Under the pieces are notes generated by a model, which worked only from the letters and a program-made list of their open reading frames with translations, was not told the DNA's origin and searched no databases. From NCBI RefSeq assembly GCF_018614955.1, contig NZ_JAGGNV010000063.1, positions 1-56,959 of the forward strand: a stretch of DNA of 56,959 bases, in the 5' to 3' direction. This DNA comes from Variovorax paradoxus (GTDB lineage Bacteria > Pseudomonadota > Gammaproteobacteria > Burkholderiales > Burkholderiaceae_C). Of this stretch, positions 45,192 to 54,648 are shown piece after piece. The stretch's first letter is position 1. Every line of letters starts with the position of its first letter. The translations under genes and the position numbers were made by a program.

Positions 45192-46178
45192 ATGCAAACC
45201 CATCGACGACAGCTGGCGCTTGGCGCCCTCGCGCTCGCCTGCGGCCTCGCCTTCGCCCCGGCGCGCGCCCAGCCGGCCTACCCGGCCAAGCCGGTTTCCA
45301 TCGTCGTGTCCTACCCACCCGGCAGTGACACCGACTCGATCGCACGCATGCTGGCCGAGAGGCTGTCGCAACGCCTGAACCAGGCGGTGATCGTGGACAA
45401 TAAGCCGGGTGCGGGCGGCACAGTCGGTAACTCCTTTGTCAGCCGCGCCGCGCCCGACGGCTACACGCTGCTTTTCACGCCCAACCCGTTCACCACCGCA
45501 CCCATGGTGCTTCGGCTGTCGCCTGCGTCAAGCTATGACGTGCTCCACGGGTTCGAGCCGATCATCCAGGTCGCCACCCAGCCCCTCGTGCTGGTGGCTC
45601 ATCGCGGCGTAGGCGCGAAGTCGGTACCGGAGATGGTTGCGCTGGCCCGGTCCGGCAAGACGCTCACCTACGCCACGCCGGGCGCTGGCTCGCCCATGCA
45701 CATCGTGGGTGAATGGCTCAACCGGGCTGCCGGCGTGAAGATCACGCACGTGCCCTACCGTGGCGTCGCCCCTTCGGTCAACGACGTCGTGGCCGGCCAT
45801 GTCGACACGGCCTGGGTGACGCTCGGCGTCGTCAGCCAGTACATCGGCCAGAACCGGCTGCTCCCGTTGGCCATTGGCGATGCCCGGCGCTCGCCGCTCG
45901 CGCCCAACGTGCCCACGCTCAGTGAACTGGGCTTCAAGGACGTGGTGGTCGGCGCCTGGAACGGCTTCTTCGCGCCCAAGGGCACGCCGCTGGAGGTCGT
46001 GCGCCTGCTCAACGGCCATCTGAACGAGATCATCAAGTCGCCCGAGGTCGCGAACAAGCTGGCGACCTTCGGCGCGCTGCCGGTCGGCGGCGCACCCGAT
46101 GTGCTGGCCAGGACGAACGCCACCGAATACCAGGTGATGGGCAAGCTGATCAAGGACCTGGCCATCACGGCCGATTGA
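45192..46178 (+). CDS. Bug-family (TctC-like) periplasmic solute receptor
   Basis: A 328-residue receptor with a Sec signal (MQTHRRQ then hydrophobic to APARAQ). Family blocks are YPAKPVSIVVSYPPGSDTDS, VIVDNKPGAGGTVGNSF, TPGAGSPMHIVGEWL and VPYRGVAPSVNDVVAGH. The ATG at 45192 has AGGAG 8 nt upstream; a GTG at 45174 is in frame but less likely. It is first in the third unit and closely resembles the receptor at 28597, especially at the C-terminus (LGALPxGGAPxVLARTNA), so related ligands are likely. Confidence 0.9.
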   Translation: MQTHRRQLALGALALACGLAFAPARAQPAYPAKPVSIVVSYPPGSDTDSIARMLAERLSQRLNQAVIVDNKPGAGGTVGNSFVSRAAPDGYTLLFTPNPFTTAPMVLRLSPASSYDVLHGFEPIIQVATQPLVLVAHRGVGAKSVPEMVALARSGKTLTYATPGAGSPMHIVGEWLNRAAGVKITHVPYRGVAPSVNDVVAGHVDTAWVTLGVVSQYIGQNRLLPLAIGDARRSPLAPNVPTLSELGFKDVVVGAWNGFFAPKGTPLEVVRLLNGHLNEIIKSPEVANKLATFGALPVGGAPDVLARTNATEYQVMGKLIKDLAITAD

Positions 46179-46188
46179 GACGGGCTCC

Positions 46189-48483
46189 ATGAGTGCATCC
46201 ACGCTGGGTACTTCGGTGCCCCAGGTCAATGCCCGCTCCAAGGTCATGGGGCGCGCCCAATACGCTGGGGACATCAAGCTCCCCGGCATGCTGCACGGGA
46301 AGGTGCTGCGCAGCCCCTATCCGCACGCCCGCATCGTGCACATCGACGTGACGCAGGCACTCGCGCTGCCCGGCGTGAAGGCGGTCGTGACGGGGGCGGA
46401 CGGACCGCAGGTGCTCTGGGGCGTCCACCACAAGGAACGACTCACGCTGGCACGCGACGTGGTGCGCTTCGCGGGCGAGGAGGTGGCTGCCGTCGCCGCG
46501 ACCAGCGAAGACCTCGCGCGCGACGCGCTGGACCTGATCCATGTCGAGTACGAGGAACTGCCCGCCATCCTCACGCCGGAGGAGGCGCTGGATCCGCAGG
46601 CGCCCCCGGTTCATCCCGGTCGCGCCGACAACATCTCGCACGAGATTCGCTTCGAGCGCGGCGATGTCGATGCGGCCTTTGCGCAGGCCCACCTGGTCCA
46701 TGAGGCCACGTACACCACGCATTCGCAATACCCGGGCTACATGGAGCCGATGGCATCCGTGGCGACGGTCGATGCCGACGGCCGCCTGCAGGTGTGGACC
46801 TCGACGCAGTCCGCGTTCCTGGTCCGCGCCCGCCTGGCGGCGGTGCTCGAGCTGCCGGTCTCCAGGGTGCGCGTCATCCAGGCGACGACGGGCGGCGGTT
46901 TCGGCGGCAAGATCATCGAGGACGCCAACAGCCTGATCGCAGGCCTGCTGGCGCTGCGCACCGGCCGGCCGGTGCGGCTGGTCAACAACCGGCTGGAAGA
47001 CTTCCTCGCCTGCGCGACCAGCGTGCCCGAGGGCATCACGCTCAAGCTCGGCATGGACCGCGAGGGCCGGATCGTGGCCAAGGACGTGCGCATCGTGGCC
47101 GACTGCGGCGCCTATAGCGGCCTGTCCGCGGAAGTCATGCATGTCAGCGCGATGCGCAGCGACAACATGCATCGCAACGGCAACGTGCGTTCGCACGCCA
47201 CGCTGGTCTACACGCACACGCCGCCGCACGGTGCCTTCCGCGGTTTCGGCGGCGCTCAGATGCTGTTCGCGCTGAACAGCCACATCGATGCCATGGCGCG
47301 CAAGCTGGACCTCGATCCGCTGGACGTCCACCGCCTCAACGCGATCGAGCGCGGCGAGACCTCGGTGCACGGCTGGAAGATCGGGAGCACCGGCCTGGTC
47401 GAGTGTCTCGCGCAGTGCGCCGACGCGATCGGCTGGAGCGCCAGGCGCAGCCGCAACGACGCTGTACATGGCGCGAAGCGGCGCGGCCTGGGCCTGGCCG
47501 CGGCCATGCACGTAAGCGGCAACCGCACCATCGGCGACTGGGACGGCTCCACCGTCATGCTGAAGATCGACGAGGACGGCCGCGTCGTTCTGCACTGCAG
47601 CGAGGCGGACATGGGCCAGGGGGCCATGACCATGCTGTCGCAGGTCGTGGCGCACGAACTCGACATCCCGCTCGCGCACGTTCACGTCGTCGCACCCGAC
47701 ACCGACAGCTCGCCCTGGTGCATCGGCTCGCTCGCCTCGCGCGTCACCATCGTCGCCGGCAATGCGGCCATCGTGGCGTCGCGCGCCGCGCGCGGCAAGC
47801 TGCTCGACCAGGCCTCCGCGATGCTGCAGACGCCGACCGCCGGGCTGCAATGCGCCGGCGGGACGGTGCACGTGCGCGCCGCGCCGCAACGCGGCCTGAC
47901 GCTGGCGGAACTGGCGCGCGCGCATATCTGGCGCCATGGCGGCGAAGGCATCCAGGTCACCGGCACCTGGGATGCCAGGACCGAGATGTTCGACAAGCAG
48001 ACCCTCATGGGCAACATCGCGCCGGCCTACTCCTTCGCTGCGCAGGCGGTCGAGGTCGAGGTCGACATCGAGACGGGCCAGGTCGCGCTCATCGACAGCT
48101 TCGTATCCGACGACTGCGGCAAGGCCCTCAACCCGCAGGCGGTCCACGGGCAAAGCAACGGCGCCGCGGCCCAGGCCATCGGCTGGACACTGTACGAGCG
48201 CTTGCAGCTGGAGGACGGGCGCATCGTCAACGGCAACTTCGCCGACTACACCATGCCCTCGCCCGACGCCCTGCCCATGCTGCGCAGCGGCATCGTGGAA
48301 TCGAACGACCCCCACGGCCCCTATGGCGCCAAGGGCGCGAGCGAGACGGCGATCCTGCCCGGTGCGGCCGCCATCGCCAACGCGGTCTTCGACGCGGTCG
48401 GGATCCGCATCACGGACCTGCCGATCACGCCCGAGAAGGTGCTGGCCGCGCTGCGTCGGCGGGCGGAGCCGCGTCATGCATGA
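46189..48483 (+). CDS. molybdenum hydroxylase large subunit (xanthine oxidase family)
   Basis: A 764-residue molybdopterin-binding subunit. Cofactor blocks are ATTGGGFGGKIIEDANSLIA and HGAFRGFGGAQMLFALNSHI; the catalytic Glu is in YGAKGASETAILPGAAAI. The N-terminal hammerhead domain (GRAQYAGDIKLPGMLHGKVL) is complete. It differs clearly from the pic large subunit and is closer in motif style to 4-hydroxybenzoyl-CoA reductase and nicotinate-type enzymes. It probably hydroxylates an N-heterocycle or oxidises an aldehyde; the substrate is not identifiable from sequence. It begins 10 bp after the Bug stop. Confidence 0.87.
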   Translation: MSASTLGTSVPQVNARSKVMGRAQYAGDIKLPGMLHGKVLRSPYPHARIVHIDVTQALALPGVKAVVTGADGPQVLWGVHHKERLTLARDVVRFAGEEVAAVAATSEDLARDALDLIHVEYEELPAILTPEEALDPQAPPVHPGRADNISHEIRFERGDVDAAFAQAHLVHEATYTTHSQYPGYMEPMASVATVDADGRLQVWTSTQSAFLVRARLAAVLELPVSRVRVIQATTGGGFGGKIIEDANSLIAGLLALRTGRPVRLVNNRLEDFLACATSVPEGITLKLGMDREGRIVAKDVRIVADCGAYSGLSAEVMHVSAMRSDNMHRNGNVRSHATLVYTHTPPHGAFRGFGGAQMLFALNSHIDAMARKLDLDPLDVHRLNAIERGETSVHGWKIGSTGLVECLAQCADAIGWSARRSRNDAVHGAKRRGLGLAAAMHVSGNRTIGDWDGSTVMLKIDEDGRVVLHCSEADMGQGAMTMLSQVVAHELDIPLAHVHVVAPDTDSSPWCIGSLASRVTIVAGNAAIVASRAARGKLLDQASAMLQTPTAGLQCAGGTVHVRAAPQRGLTLAELARAHIWRHGGEGIQVTGTWDARTEMFDKQTLMGNIAPAYSFAAQAVEVEVDIETGQVALIDSFVSDDCGKALNPQAVHGQSNGAAAQAIGWTLYERLQLEDGRIVNGNFADYTMPSPDALPMLRSGIVESNDPHGPYGAKGASETAILPGAAAIANAVFDAVGIRITDLPITPEKVLAALRRRAEPRHA

Positions 48484-49348
48484 GTTCGACTTCCTGCAGC
48501 CGCGCACCGTGCCCGAAGCGAGCCGCATGCTCGCCGACCTGGGCGACGAATGCCGGGTGATGGCCGGTGGCACCGCCTTGCTGCTGGCGATGCGCCAGCG
48601 CATGGTGGCGCCGTCCCATGTGGTCTCGGCCATGCAGCTCGAAGGGCTGCGCGGCATCTCCTTCGATCCGCGCCAGGGGCTGCGCATCGGCGCGCTGGTC
48701 AAGCATGCCGAGCTCGCGCGCTCCGAGGTTGTCCGTCGGTACTGCCCCATGCTCGCGGCCATGGCGGCGCAGGTCGCCAACCCGCAGGTGCGCAACCAGG
48801 GCACTCTGGGCGGCAACCTCTGCTATGCCGACCCCGCCACAGACCCGCCCGGCTGCCTGATGGCGCACGGCGCGCAGTTGGTGCTGGGCAGCGCGCGCGG
48901 CGAACGGGTCCTTTCGATCGAGGAATTCCTGGTGGACTATTACGTGACCGCGCTCGAGCCGGACGAGCTGCTGGTGGAGATCCGCGTCCCGGCGCCGCCA
49001 TCCGATGCCGATGGCCGCTATACGCGCTTCATGCGCACGGCCGCAGAGCACCGCCCGCTCGCCAGCGTGTCCTTGATGACGCGGCGGGACGGCGCGCTGT
49101 GCCGCGAGGCACGGCTGGTCGTGGGCGCCTCGGTGGCCATTCCGGGCCGCGTCACCCGCGCCGAGGAATTCCTGCGCGGCAGAACTGTCACCGAGATGGT
49201 GGCCGCGGAGGCTGCCGACATCGTCTCGGCCGACATCGAGCCCATCTCGGACACGCGAGGCACCGCGGAATTCCGGCGCGACATGGTGCGGGTCGCCTGC
49301 CGCCGGACCATCGCCGGCCTGTTCGGCCTGACTGGAGAAGAGACATGA
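48476..49348 (+). CDS. molybdenum hydroxylase FAD-binding subunit
   Basis: A 290-residue CoxM/HbaD-like subunit with FAD motifs RVMAGGTALLLAMRQRMVAP and VRNQGTLGGNLCYADPATDP. It overlaps the large-subunit gene by 8 bp and the iron-sulfur subunit by 4 bp, so stoichiometric synthesis is expected. It carries electrons out of the enzyme. Confidence 0.9.
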   Translation: MHEFDFLQPRTVPEASRMLADLGDECRVMAGGTALLLAMRQRMVAPSHVVSAMQLEGLRGISFDPRQGLRIGALVKHAELARSEVVRRYCPMLAAMAAQVANPQVRNQGTLGGNLCYADPATDPPGCLMAHGAQLVLGSARGERVLSIEEFLVDYYVTALEPDELLVEIRVPAPPSDADGRYTRFMRTAAEHRPLASVSLMTRRDGALCREARLVVGASVAIPGRVTRAEEFLRGRTVTEMVAAEAADIVSADIEPISDTRGTAEFRRDMVRVACRRTIAGLFGLTGEET

Positions 49349-49821
49349 GCCATCACACCATCACCCTGTCGATCAACGGAGAACGGCAGGAGGCGCAGGT
49401 CTCAGCGCGCAAGCTGCTGTCCGATTTCCTGCGCGACGACCTGCATCTCACCGGCACCAAGCGCGGCTGCGAGACCGGCGTTTGCGGCGCCTGCTCGGTG
49501 CTGGTCGACGGCGAGGTCGTGAAGTCCTGCCTGTCGCTGGCGGTGCACGCCGACGGCTGCGCCGTCACCACGGTGGAAGGACTGGCGCAAGGCGAGCGGC
49601 TGCATCCTCTGCAGGAAGCCTTCATGCGCTGCGGCGGACTGCAATGCGGCTACTGCACGCCCGGCTTCCTGATGGCCTCGTGCGCGCTGCTGGCGAAGAA
49701 TTCGAAACCGACGGAGCACGAGGTACGCCAGGGCCTGAACGGCAACCTCTGCCGCTGCACCGGCTACAGCCAGATTGTGGAGTCCGTGCTGGACGCCGCG
49801 GAGAAGATGCATGGAAATTGA
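49345..49821 (+). CDS. molybdenum hydroxylase [2Fe-2S] subunit
   Basis: A 158-residue CoxS-type subunit with both clusters: GCETGVCGACSVLVDG (plus the following Cys in VKSCLSL) and LQCGYCTPGFLMA with GNLCRCTGYSQ. Unlike the pic counterpart it ends directly after this domain, and the CoxG-like domain is a separate overlapping gene. Confidence 0.93.
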   Translation: MSHHTITLSINGERQEAQVSARKLLSDFLRDDLHLTGTKRGCETGVCGACSVLVDGEVVKSCLSLAVHADGCAVTTVEGLAQGERLHPLQEAFMRCGGLQCGYCTPGFLMASCALLAKNSKPTEHEVRQGLNGNLCRCTGYSQIVESVLDAAEKMHGN

Positions 49822-50572
49822 GAAAACCCTGGCCATCGCAGCGCCGCCCGCGCGCGTGTGGGCGTTGCTGCTGGATCCCGAAGTGATGGGTGGCTGCGTT
49901 CCCGGCATGCAGTCGATCGAGGTGGTGAGCCCCACCGAATACAAGGCCCTGATGGCAGTGAAGATCGCCTTCGTGACCGCGAAGTTCAGGCTCAGGACCA
50001 CCATCCTCGAGCAACGCGCGCCGTGCTACATGCGGTGCGAGGGCACGGGCGAGGATGCCTCCGTGGCCAGTTCACTCAAGCAGCAGAGCGAGATGTTCCT
50101 GACCGAACAGCCCGATGGCAGCACCGAGCTGCGCACGAAGGTGAAGGTGGACGTGCTGGGGCGGCTGGGCAGCTTCGGCCTGAGCGTCATGAAGACCAAG
50201 GCCGACCGCATGTGGGACGAGTTCGGGCAGAACCTGTCGAAGCGAATCGCACCAGGGCCGGACGTGCCGCGGCAATCCGTCGAGCCCGAGCCGGCGTCAA
50301 GCCCGGCGCTCGCATTCGTGCCGAAAGCCGAACCTGAGCAGCCGCAGAGCGCCAGGGCGGCCGATGCAGTACAACGGCCGTCGGCGATCACCGGCTGGTG
50401 GTCGCGCCTTCTCGCCTCGCCCTCCAGGCGCAGCGCGTCGGCTGACGCGCGCCACATCCGCATCGAGCTGATGCACGAGGGCGCGACAGTCACGATCCAC
50501 TGGCCGCTGGAAGCGGCCGGCGAATGCGCAGCGCTCCTGCGCGACTGCCTGCGGCCAGCGGCGAAGGAATGA
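49811..50572 (+). CDS. CoxG-like SRPBCC protein with C-terminal extension
   Basis: A 253-residue protein. Residues 1-150 are a CoxG/SRPBCC domain (MEIEKTLAIAAPPARVWALL, GGCVPGMQSIEVV, LGRLGSFGLSVMKTKADRMW). A Pro/Ala-rich linker and a C-terminal region of about 60 residues (HIRIELMHEGATVTIHWPLE) follow. CoxG proteins assist maturation or membrane recruitment of molybdenum hydroxylases. The gene overlaps the Fe-S subunit by 11 bp and the next gene by 4 bp. Confidence 0.84.
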   Translation: MEIEKTLAIAAPPARVWALLLDPEVMGGCVPGMQSIEVVSPTEYKALMAVKIAFVTAKFRLRTTILEQRAPCYMRCEGTGEDASVASSLKQQSEMFLTEQPDGSTELRTKVKVDVLGRLGSFGLSVMKTKADRMWDEFGQNLSKRIAPGPDVPRQSVEPEPASSPALAFVPKAEPEQPQSARAADAVQRPSAITGWWSRLLASPSRRSASADARHIRIELMHEGATVTIHWPLEAAGECAALLRDCLRPAAKE

Positions 50573-52902
50573 AGATGGAAACGCCAAGCAGGAATCGCAC
50601 GATCCAGACTGCCTCCCACTGGGGCGTCTACAACGTCGAGATCGATGCGCGCGGCGAGGTGGTCCGGACCACGCCGTTCAAGTCCGACCGGCACCCGCCG
50701 AGCTACATGGCGAGCCTGCCCGAGACGGTGCATAGTCCACTGCGGATCGCCCAGCCCTTCGTACGCGCCGGCTACCTGCAGCGCGAAAAGACGCGCAGGC
50801 GCGGCGGGGAACCCTTCGTTGCTGTTGGCTGGGATGAGGCCCTGGAGCTCGTCGCTGGCGAGCTCCAGCGCGTCAAGGCCGAGTACGGCAACGAGGCGAT
50901 CTATGGCGGGTCCTATGGCTGGGCGAGCGCCGGGCGGCTCCATCATTCTCCCAGCGTGCTCAAGCGCTTCCTGGGCTTGCATGGCGGCTACGTCGACAAG
51001 CGCGGCAACCATAGCTTCGGGGCGGCCTTGCACATCGCGCCCTACATCCTGGGCCGCTCGGACATCACCGAGATGGTGGTCCCCTGGGCCGATGTGGTGG
51101 CATCCGCCGAGCTGGTGGTCATGTTCGGCGGGGCGTCGCTGAAGAACACCCAGATCGATGCCGGCGGGGCCGTCGAGCACGAGAGTCCGGATTGGTTCCA
51201 TCGCGCGGCGGCTGCAGGCATCCGCTTCGTCAACATCAGCCCGTCCCGACAGGACCTGCCCGCGGACGTGAAGGCCGACTGGATTTCGCTGCGGCCGAAC
51301 ACCGATGTCGCTCTGATGCTGGGCATCGCGCACACCCTAGTGAAAGAAGGGCTGTGCGACCAGAGCTTTCTCGCGAGGTATTGCGAGGGCTACGAGCGCT
51401 TCGAGGCTTACCTCGCCGGACGCTCGGACGGCCAGCCCAAGGATGCGCGCTGGGCCAGCCGCATCACCGAGGTGCCGGCGGAGGTGATCGAAGGCCTGGC
51501 ACGCACGATGGCGAAGTCGCGCACCCTCGTCACGACGAGTTGGTCGATTCAGCGGGCAGACCACGGGGAGCAACCGGTCTGGATGACGATCACGCTCGCG
51601 GCCATGCTTGGACAGATCGGACTGCCCGGCCGCGGCTTTAGCCTGGGATTCGGCGCGGTCAACGGCACGACGAAGCCACACCACGAGGGCCTTCCAAGGC
51701 CGACCTTGCCGCTGGGCCCCAATCCCGTGAAGACCTACGTACCGGTGGGGCGGGTCGGCGACATGCTGCTGCGACCAGGCGCGATGATCGAATACGACGG
51801 CAAGACCATCACCTATCCGCAAACGAGACTGCTGTACTCGATCGGTGGCAACCCTTTCCATCACAACGGCAACCTCAATCGATTCCTCGAGGCCTGGCAG
51901 CGGTTGGACACGGTGATCGTCCACGAGCCCTGGTGGAACCCTGCCGCCAAGCATGCGGACATCGTGCTTCCGGCGACCACGACGATGGAGCGCAACGACA
52001 TCCTCGCGCAGGAGTACACGCCCTTCTGGATCGCGATGAAACAGGTGATCGAACCCGTCGGACAGGCGCGCAACGACTTCGACATCATGGCTAACCTGGC
52101 AAACCGCCTCGGGTTTGGCTACGCGTACACGGAGGGGCGGGACGAGTTGGGATGGCTGAAGCACATGTACGAAGGCGCTCGCGCCCAGGCCCAGGCCCTC
52201 GGCTTCGAGCCGCCGGAGTTCCGGGCCTTCTGGAACGCAGGGCTGTACGAGTTTCCGGCGCCCGCCGAGTCCAAGGTCCTGCTCGGGGACTTCCGGCGCG
52301 ATCCCGCCAGGCACCCGCTGGCCACGCCGTCGGGGCGGATAGAGATCTTCTCGAGCACCATTGGCGACTACCGTTACGCGGACTGCCCACCGCATCCGGC
52401 ATGGCTGGAGCCCGCGGAGTGGCTGGGGTCGCCGACGGCCTCGCGGTTTCCGCTGCACCTGCTGTCGAATCAACCGACACCACGACTCCACAGCCAGCAC
52501 GACCATGCCCCCGTGAGCCGCCAAAGCAAGGTGTCCGGGCGGGAGGCGCTGACCATGCATCCCGAGGACGCGCGTTCGCGCGGCCTCGCCCAAGGGGACG
52601 TCGTGCGGGTCTTCAACGAGCGGGGCGCGTTCCTTGCCGGGTTGGTGGTCGCGAATCATCTTCGCCCAGGCGTTGTGCAGATCTCGACGGGAGCTTGGTT
52701 CGATCCGGCCGAAGGTGGGCGGCCCGGCAGCCTGGAGAAGCACGGCAACCCGAATGTAGTCACGCTGGATCGCGGCACGTCACAGTTGGCGCAATCCACC
52801 GTCGTCCAGACGGTACTGGTGCAAGTCGAGAAATTTGGATCGCCGCCGCCGGTAACTGCATTCGATCTCCCGCAGCTTGCCATCCGCTCAGGCCTGCTCT
52901 AG
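50569..52902 (+). CDS. DMSO-reductase-family molybdopterin oxidoreductase (biotin sulfoxide/TMAO reductase-like)
   Basis: A 777-residue bis-molybdopterin enzyme. IYGGSYGWASAGRLHHSPSV matches the Ser-liganded DMSO/TMAO/biotin-sulfoxide reductase group. YSIGGNPFHHNGNLNRFLEA, DIVLPATTTMERNDI and the C-terminal LLSNQPTPRLHSQHDHAPVS are further blocks. No N-terminal CxxC cluster and no Tat signal are seen, so it should be cytoplasmic, like BisC. It could reduce an N-oxide or S-oxide or act as a hydroxyl-transferring enzyme. Translational overlap with the CoxG gene ties it to the Mo-hydroxylase. Starts at 50569 or 50575 are both possible. Confidence 0.86.
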   Translation: MKMETPSRNRTIQTASHWGVYNVEIDARGEVVRTTPFKSDRHPPSYMASLPETVHSPLRIAQPFVRAGYLQREKTRRRGGEPFVAVGWDEALELVAGELQRVKAEYGNEAIYGGSYGWASAGRLHHSPSVLKRFLGLHGGYVDKRGNHSFGAALHIAPYILGRSDITEMVVPWADVVASAELVVMFGGASLKNTQIDAGGAVEHESPDWFHRAAAAGIRFVNISPSRQDLPADVKADWISLRPNTDVALMLGIAHTLVKEGLCDQSFLARYCEGYERFEAYLAGRSDGQPKDARWASRITEVPAEVIEGLARTMAKSRTLVTTSWSIQRADHGEQPVWMTITLAAMLGQIGLPGRGFSLGFGAVNGTTKPHHEGLPRPTLPLGPNPVKTYVPVGRVGDMLLRPGAMIEYDGKTITYPQTRLLYSIGGNPFHHNGNLNRFLEAWQRLDTVIVHEPWWNPAAKHADIVLPATTTMERNDILAQEYTPFWIAMKQVIEPVGQARNDFDIMANLANRLGFGYAYTEGRDELGWLKHMYEGARAQAQALGFEPPEFRAFWNAGLYEFPAPAESKVLLGDFRRDPARHPLATPSGRIEIFSSTIGDYRYADCPPHPAWLEPAEWLGSPTASRFPLHLLSNQPTPRLHSQHDHAPVSRQSKVSGREALTMHPEDARSRGLAQGDVVRVFNERGAFLAGLVVANHLRPGVVQISTGAWFDPAEGGRPGSLEKHGNPNVVTLDRGTSQLAQSTVVQTVLVQVEKFGSPPPVTAFDLPQLAIRSGLL

Positions 52903-53025
52903 ACATCATGGTCGCTCGTTAGGCCAAGGGCGACTCGTCTCCGGTATCGTGGATTTCGCACTGCGAGAGTGCGCCGAGCCACATGCGGCGAGCGTAGCCG
53001 GCCGCAAACCGTATGGAGACGAGCC

Positions 53026-53550
53026 ATGGACGAGAGTATCAAGTTCTTTGTGGGTCTGAATACGCACAGGACAGCATCGCGATTGCCGTGTGCGAGGCGG
53101 GTCGGGAGCCGAGCCGCTTCGTTGGGCACCATTGGGCCCGACGTGCATGCGGTGCTCAAGACACTGCGCAAATACGGCCCCCCACAGCAGGTTAGCGTGG
53201 TCTACGAAGCCGGGCCAACGGGCTACGGTTGCATCGCGCGTTGAATGCACGGGGCTACCGTTGCGAGGTCATCGCGCCTTCGCTGATGCCGCGTCGAGCG
53301 GGCGAACGCATCCAAGACCGACCGGCGCGAGTGCGCAAGGCTGGCCGAACTCTCGCGGGCCGGCGAACTCAAGGCGATCTGGGTGCCCGACCAAACCCAC
53401 GAGGCGATGCGCAAACTTTGGCGCGCCCGCGAAGACGCGGTCAACTTGCGTCTGAAGGCTCGCCAGCAACTCAAGGCGTTCTTGCTGCGGCATGAGCGAC
53501 GCTTCCGGGCAAGACCTCCGCGTCGAGGGCATATCTCCGATCCGAAAGTC
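53026..53550 (+). pseudogene. IS110-family transposase remnant with several frameshifts
   Basis: Starting from ATG at 53026 (MDESIKFFVGL) the three frames in turn give SIAIAVCEAGREPS, GPDVHAVLKTLRKYGPPQQV, YEAGPTGYG, then NARGYRCEVIAPSLMPRRAG, AELSRAGELKAIWVPD and LRLKARQQLKAFLLRHERRF. These are consecutive blocks of the N-terminal DEDD domain of IS110-type transposases. At least four frame changes are needed and the C-terminal half is missing, so it cannot work. It separates the molybdenum gene unit from the LysR unit. Confidence 0.83.
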
Positions 53551-53588
53551 CAATCATTGAACGGTCGCTGTGCTGCATAGTGCCGCCC

Positions 53589-54557
53589 ATGAAAACCCAA
53601 AGCACTTCTTCCGAGATCGAACTCGGGCGTCGTTTCGACGAATCTCTGATCAGGTCGTTGCACGCTCTGTTGCTCGAAGCGAGCGTGTCTCGGGCCGCAG
53701 CCCGGCTCGGCATCGCGCAGTCGGCGCTCAGCCGGCATTTGAAGGCTTTGCGCGAGCTGACCGGTGACGAATTGCTGGTGCGCGTCGGCAACAGCATGGT
53801 GCTCACCGAGAGGGCCGAAGCGCTGGTGGCACCGGTGCGGCGCATTCTTGCCGACCTCTCGCTGCTGACCGGCGGCGGGCCCGATTTTTCTCCCATCACG
53901 TCGCGTCAGAGTTTCAGGCTCGCCGCCTACGATTTCTTGCCCAAGCGCTTTTACGCCGACCTTATCCGTCGCGTAACAAAGGCGTCGCCAGAATCCGAGA
54001 TCGCCGTCCGAGGTCTGGGTGACCGGTTCGAGCACTACAAGCAACTCGGCGAAGGCGACATCGACATGGCGATCACCGTGTGGCCCGAGCTGCCGCCGCA
54101 TCTTCGCGCCACGCACCTGTTGACCGACGAGTTCGTGTGCGTCGTGCGCAAGGGCCATCCCCTGGTCAAGAGGGCGTTCACACTGGAGGCGTACTGCCGG
54201 GCGGCGCATCTGTCATCGCTGGAGCAACTGGCTGGCCAGGGCACCGTGCTGGACGCGTTGTTGTCCACCCTCGGCGTGTCCGTCCACACGGCCGTTCGGA
54301 CGCAGTTCCTCGGGCTTGCGCCTTCGATCCTCGCGAACACCGATCTGGTCTTCTCGACCGGCCGTCTTCTGGCCGAGCAGATGGCGGCGGAGTATCCGCT
54401 CCAGGTGCTTCCGTTCCCGACAGCCATCAAGCCGCTTCGATACAACCTCGTGTGGCACGAGCGAACCCACAAGCATCGCGCGCTGGCCTGGTTTCGAGCC
54501 GAGTTGATCGAGGCCGCCCGGGCGCTGAAGCGGCCGCCGCAGGCGAGCGGGTTATAA
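53589..54557 (+). CDS. LysR-family transcriptional regulator
   Basis: A 322-residue regulator: N-terminal HTH (LIRSLHALLLEASVSRAAAR, LGIAQSALSRHLKALRELTG) and a C-terminal periplasmic-binding-like effector domain (GEGDIDMAITVWPEL, NLVWHERTHKHRALAWFR). The helix order is that of the NodD/NahR subgroup. ATG at 53589 preferred over an in-frame GTG at 53580. It is upstream of and co-directional with the deaminase and Bug genes. The proximity of the IS relic raises the question whether its original promoter survives. Confidence 0.9.
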   Translation: MKTQSTSSEIELGRRFDESLIRSLHALLLEASVSRAAARLGIAQSALSRHLKALRELTGDELLVRVGNSMVLTERAEALVAPVRRILADLSLLTGGGPDFSPITSRQSFRLAAYDFLPKRFYADLIRRVTKASPESEIAVRGLGDRFEHYKQLGEGDIDMAITVWPELPPHLRATHLLTDEFVCVVRKGHPLVKRAFTLEAYCRAAHLSSLEQLAGQGTVLDALLSTLGVSVHTAVRTQFLGLAPSILANTDLVFSTGRLLAEQMAAEYPLQVLPFPTAIKPLRYNLVWHERTHKHRALAWFRAELIEAARALKRPPQASGL

Positions 54558-54648
54558 CAGTCCAGCCATAACCCGCAGTACGCCTGGCAGTCTGGCCAGC
54601 CGCGCGCTCGGCGCCTAATGTCGAGGCTTCATTGAAAGAGCCGGCACC

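Noticed and set aside
46165..48816. 883-codon minus-strand open frame
   Set aside because: Antisense to the Mo-hydroxylase large and FAD subunits with no domain signal of its own.
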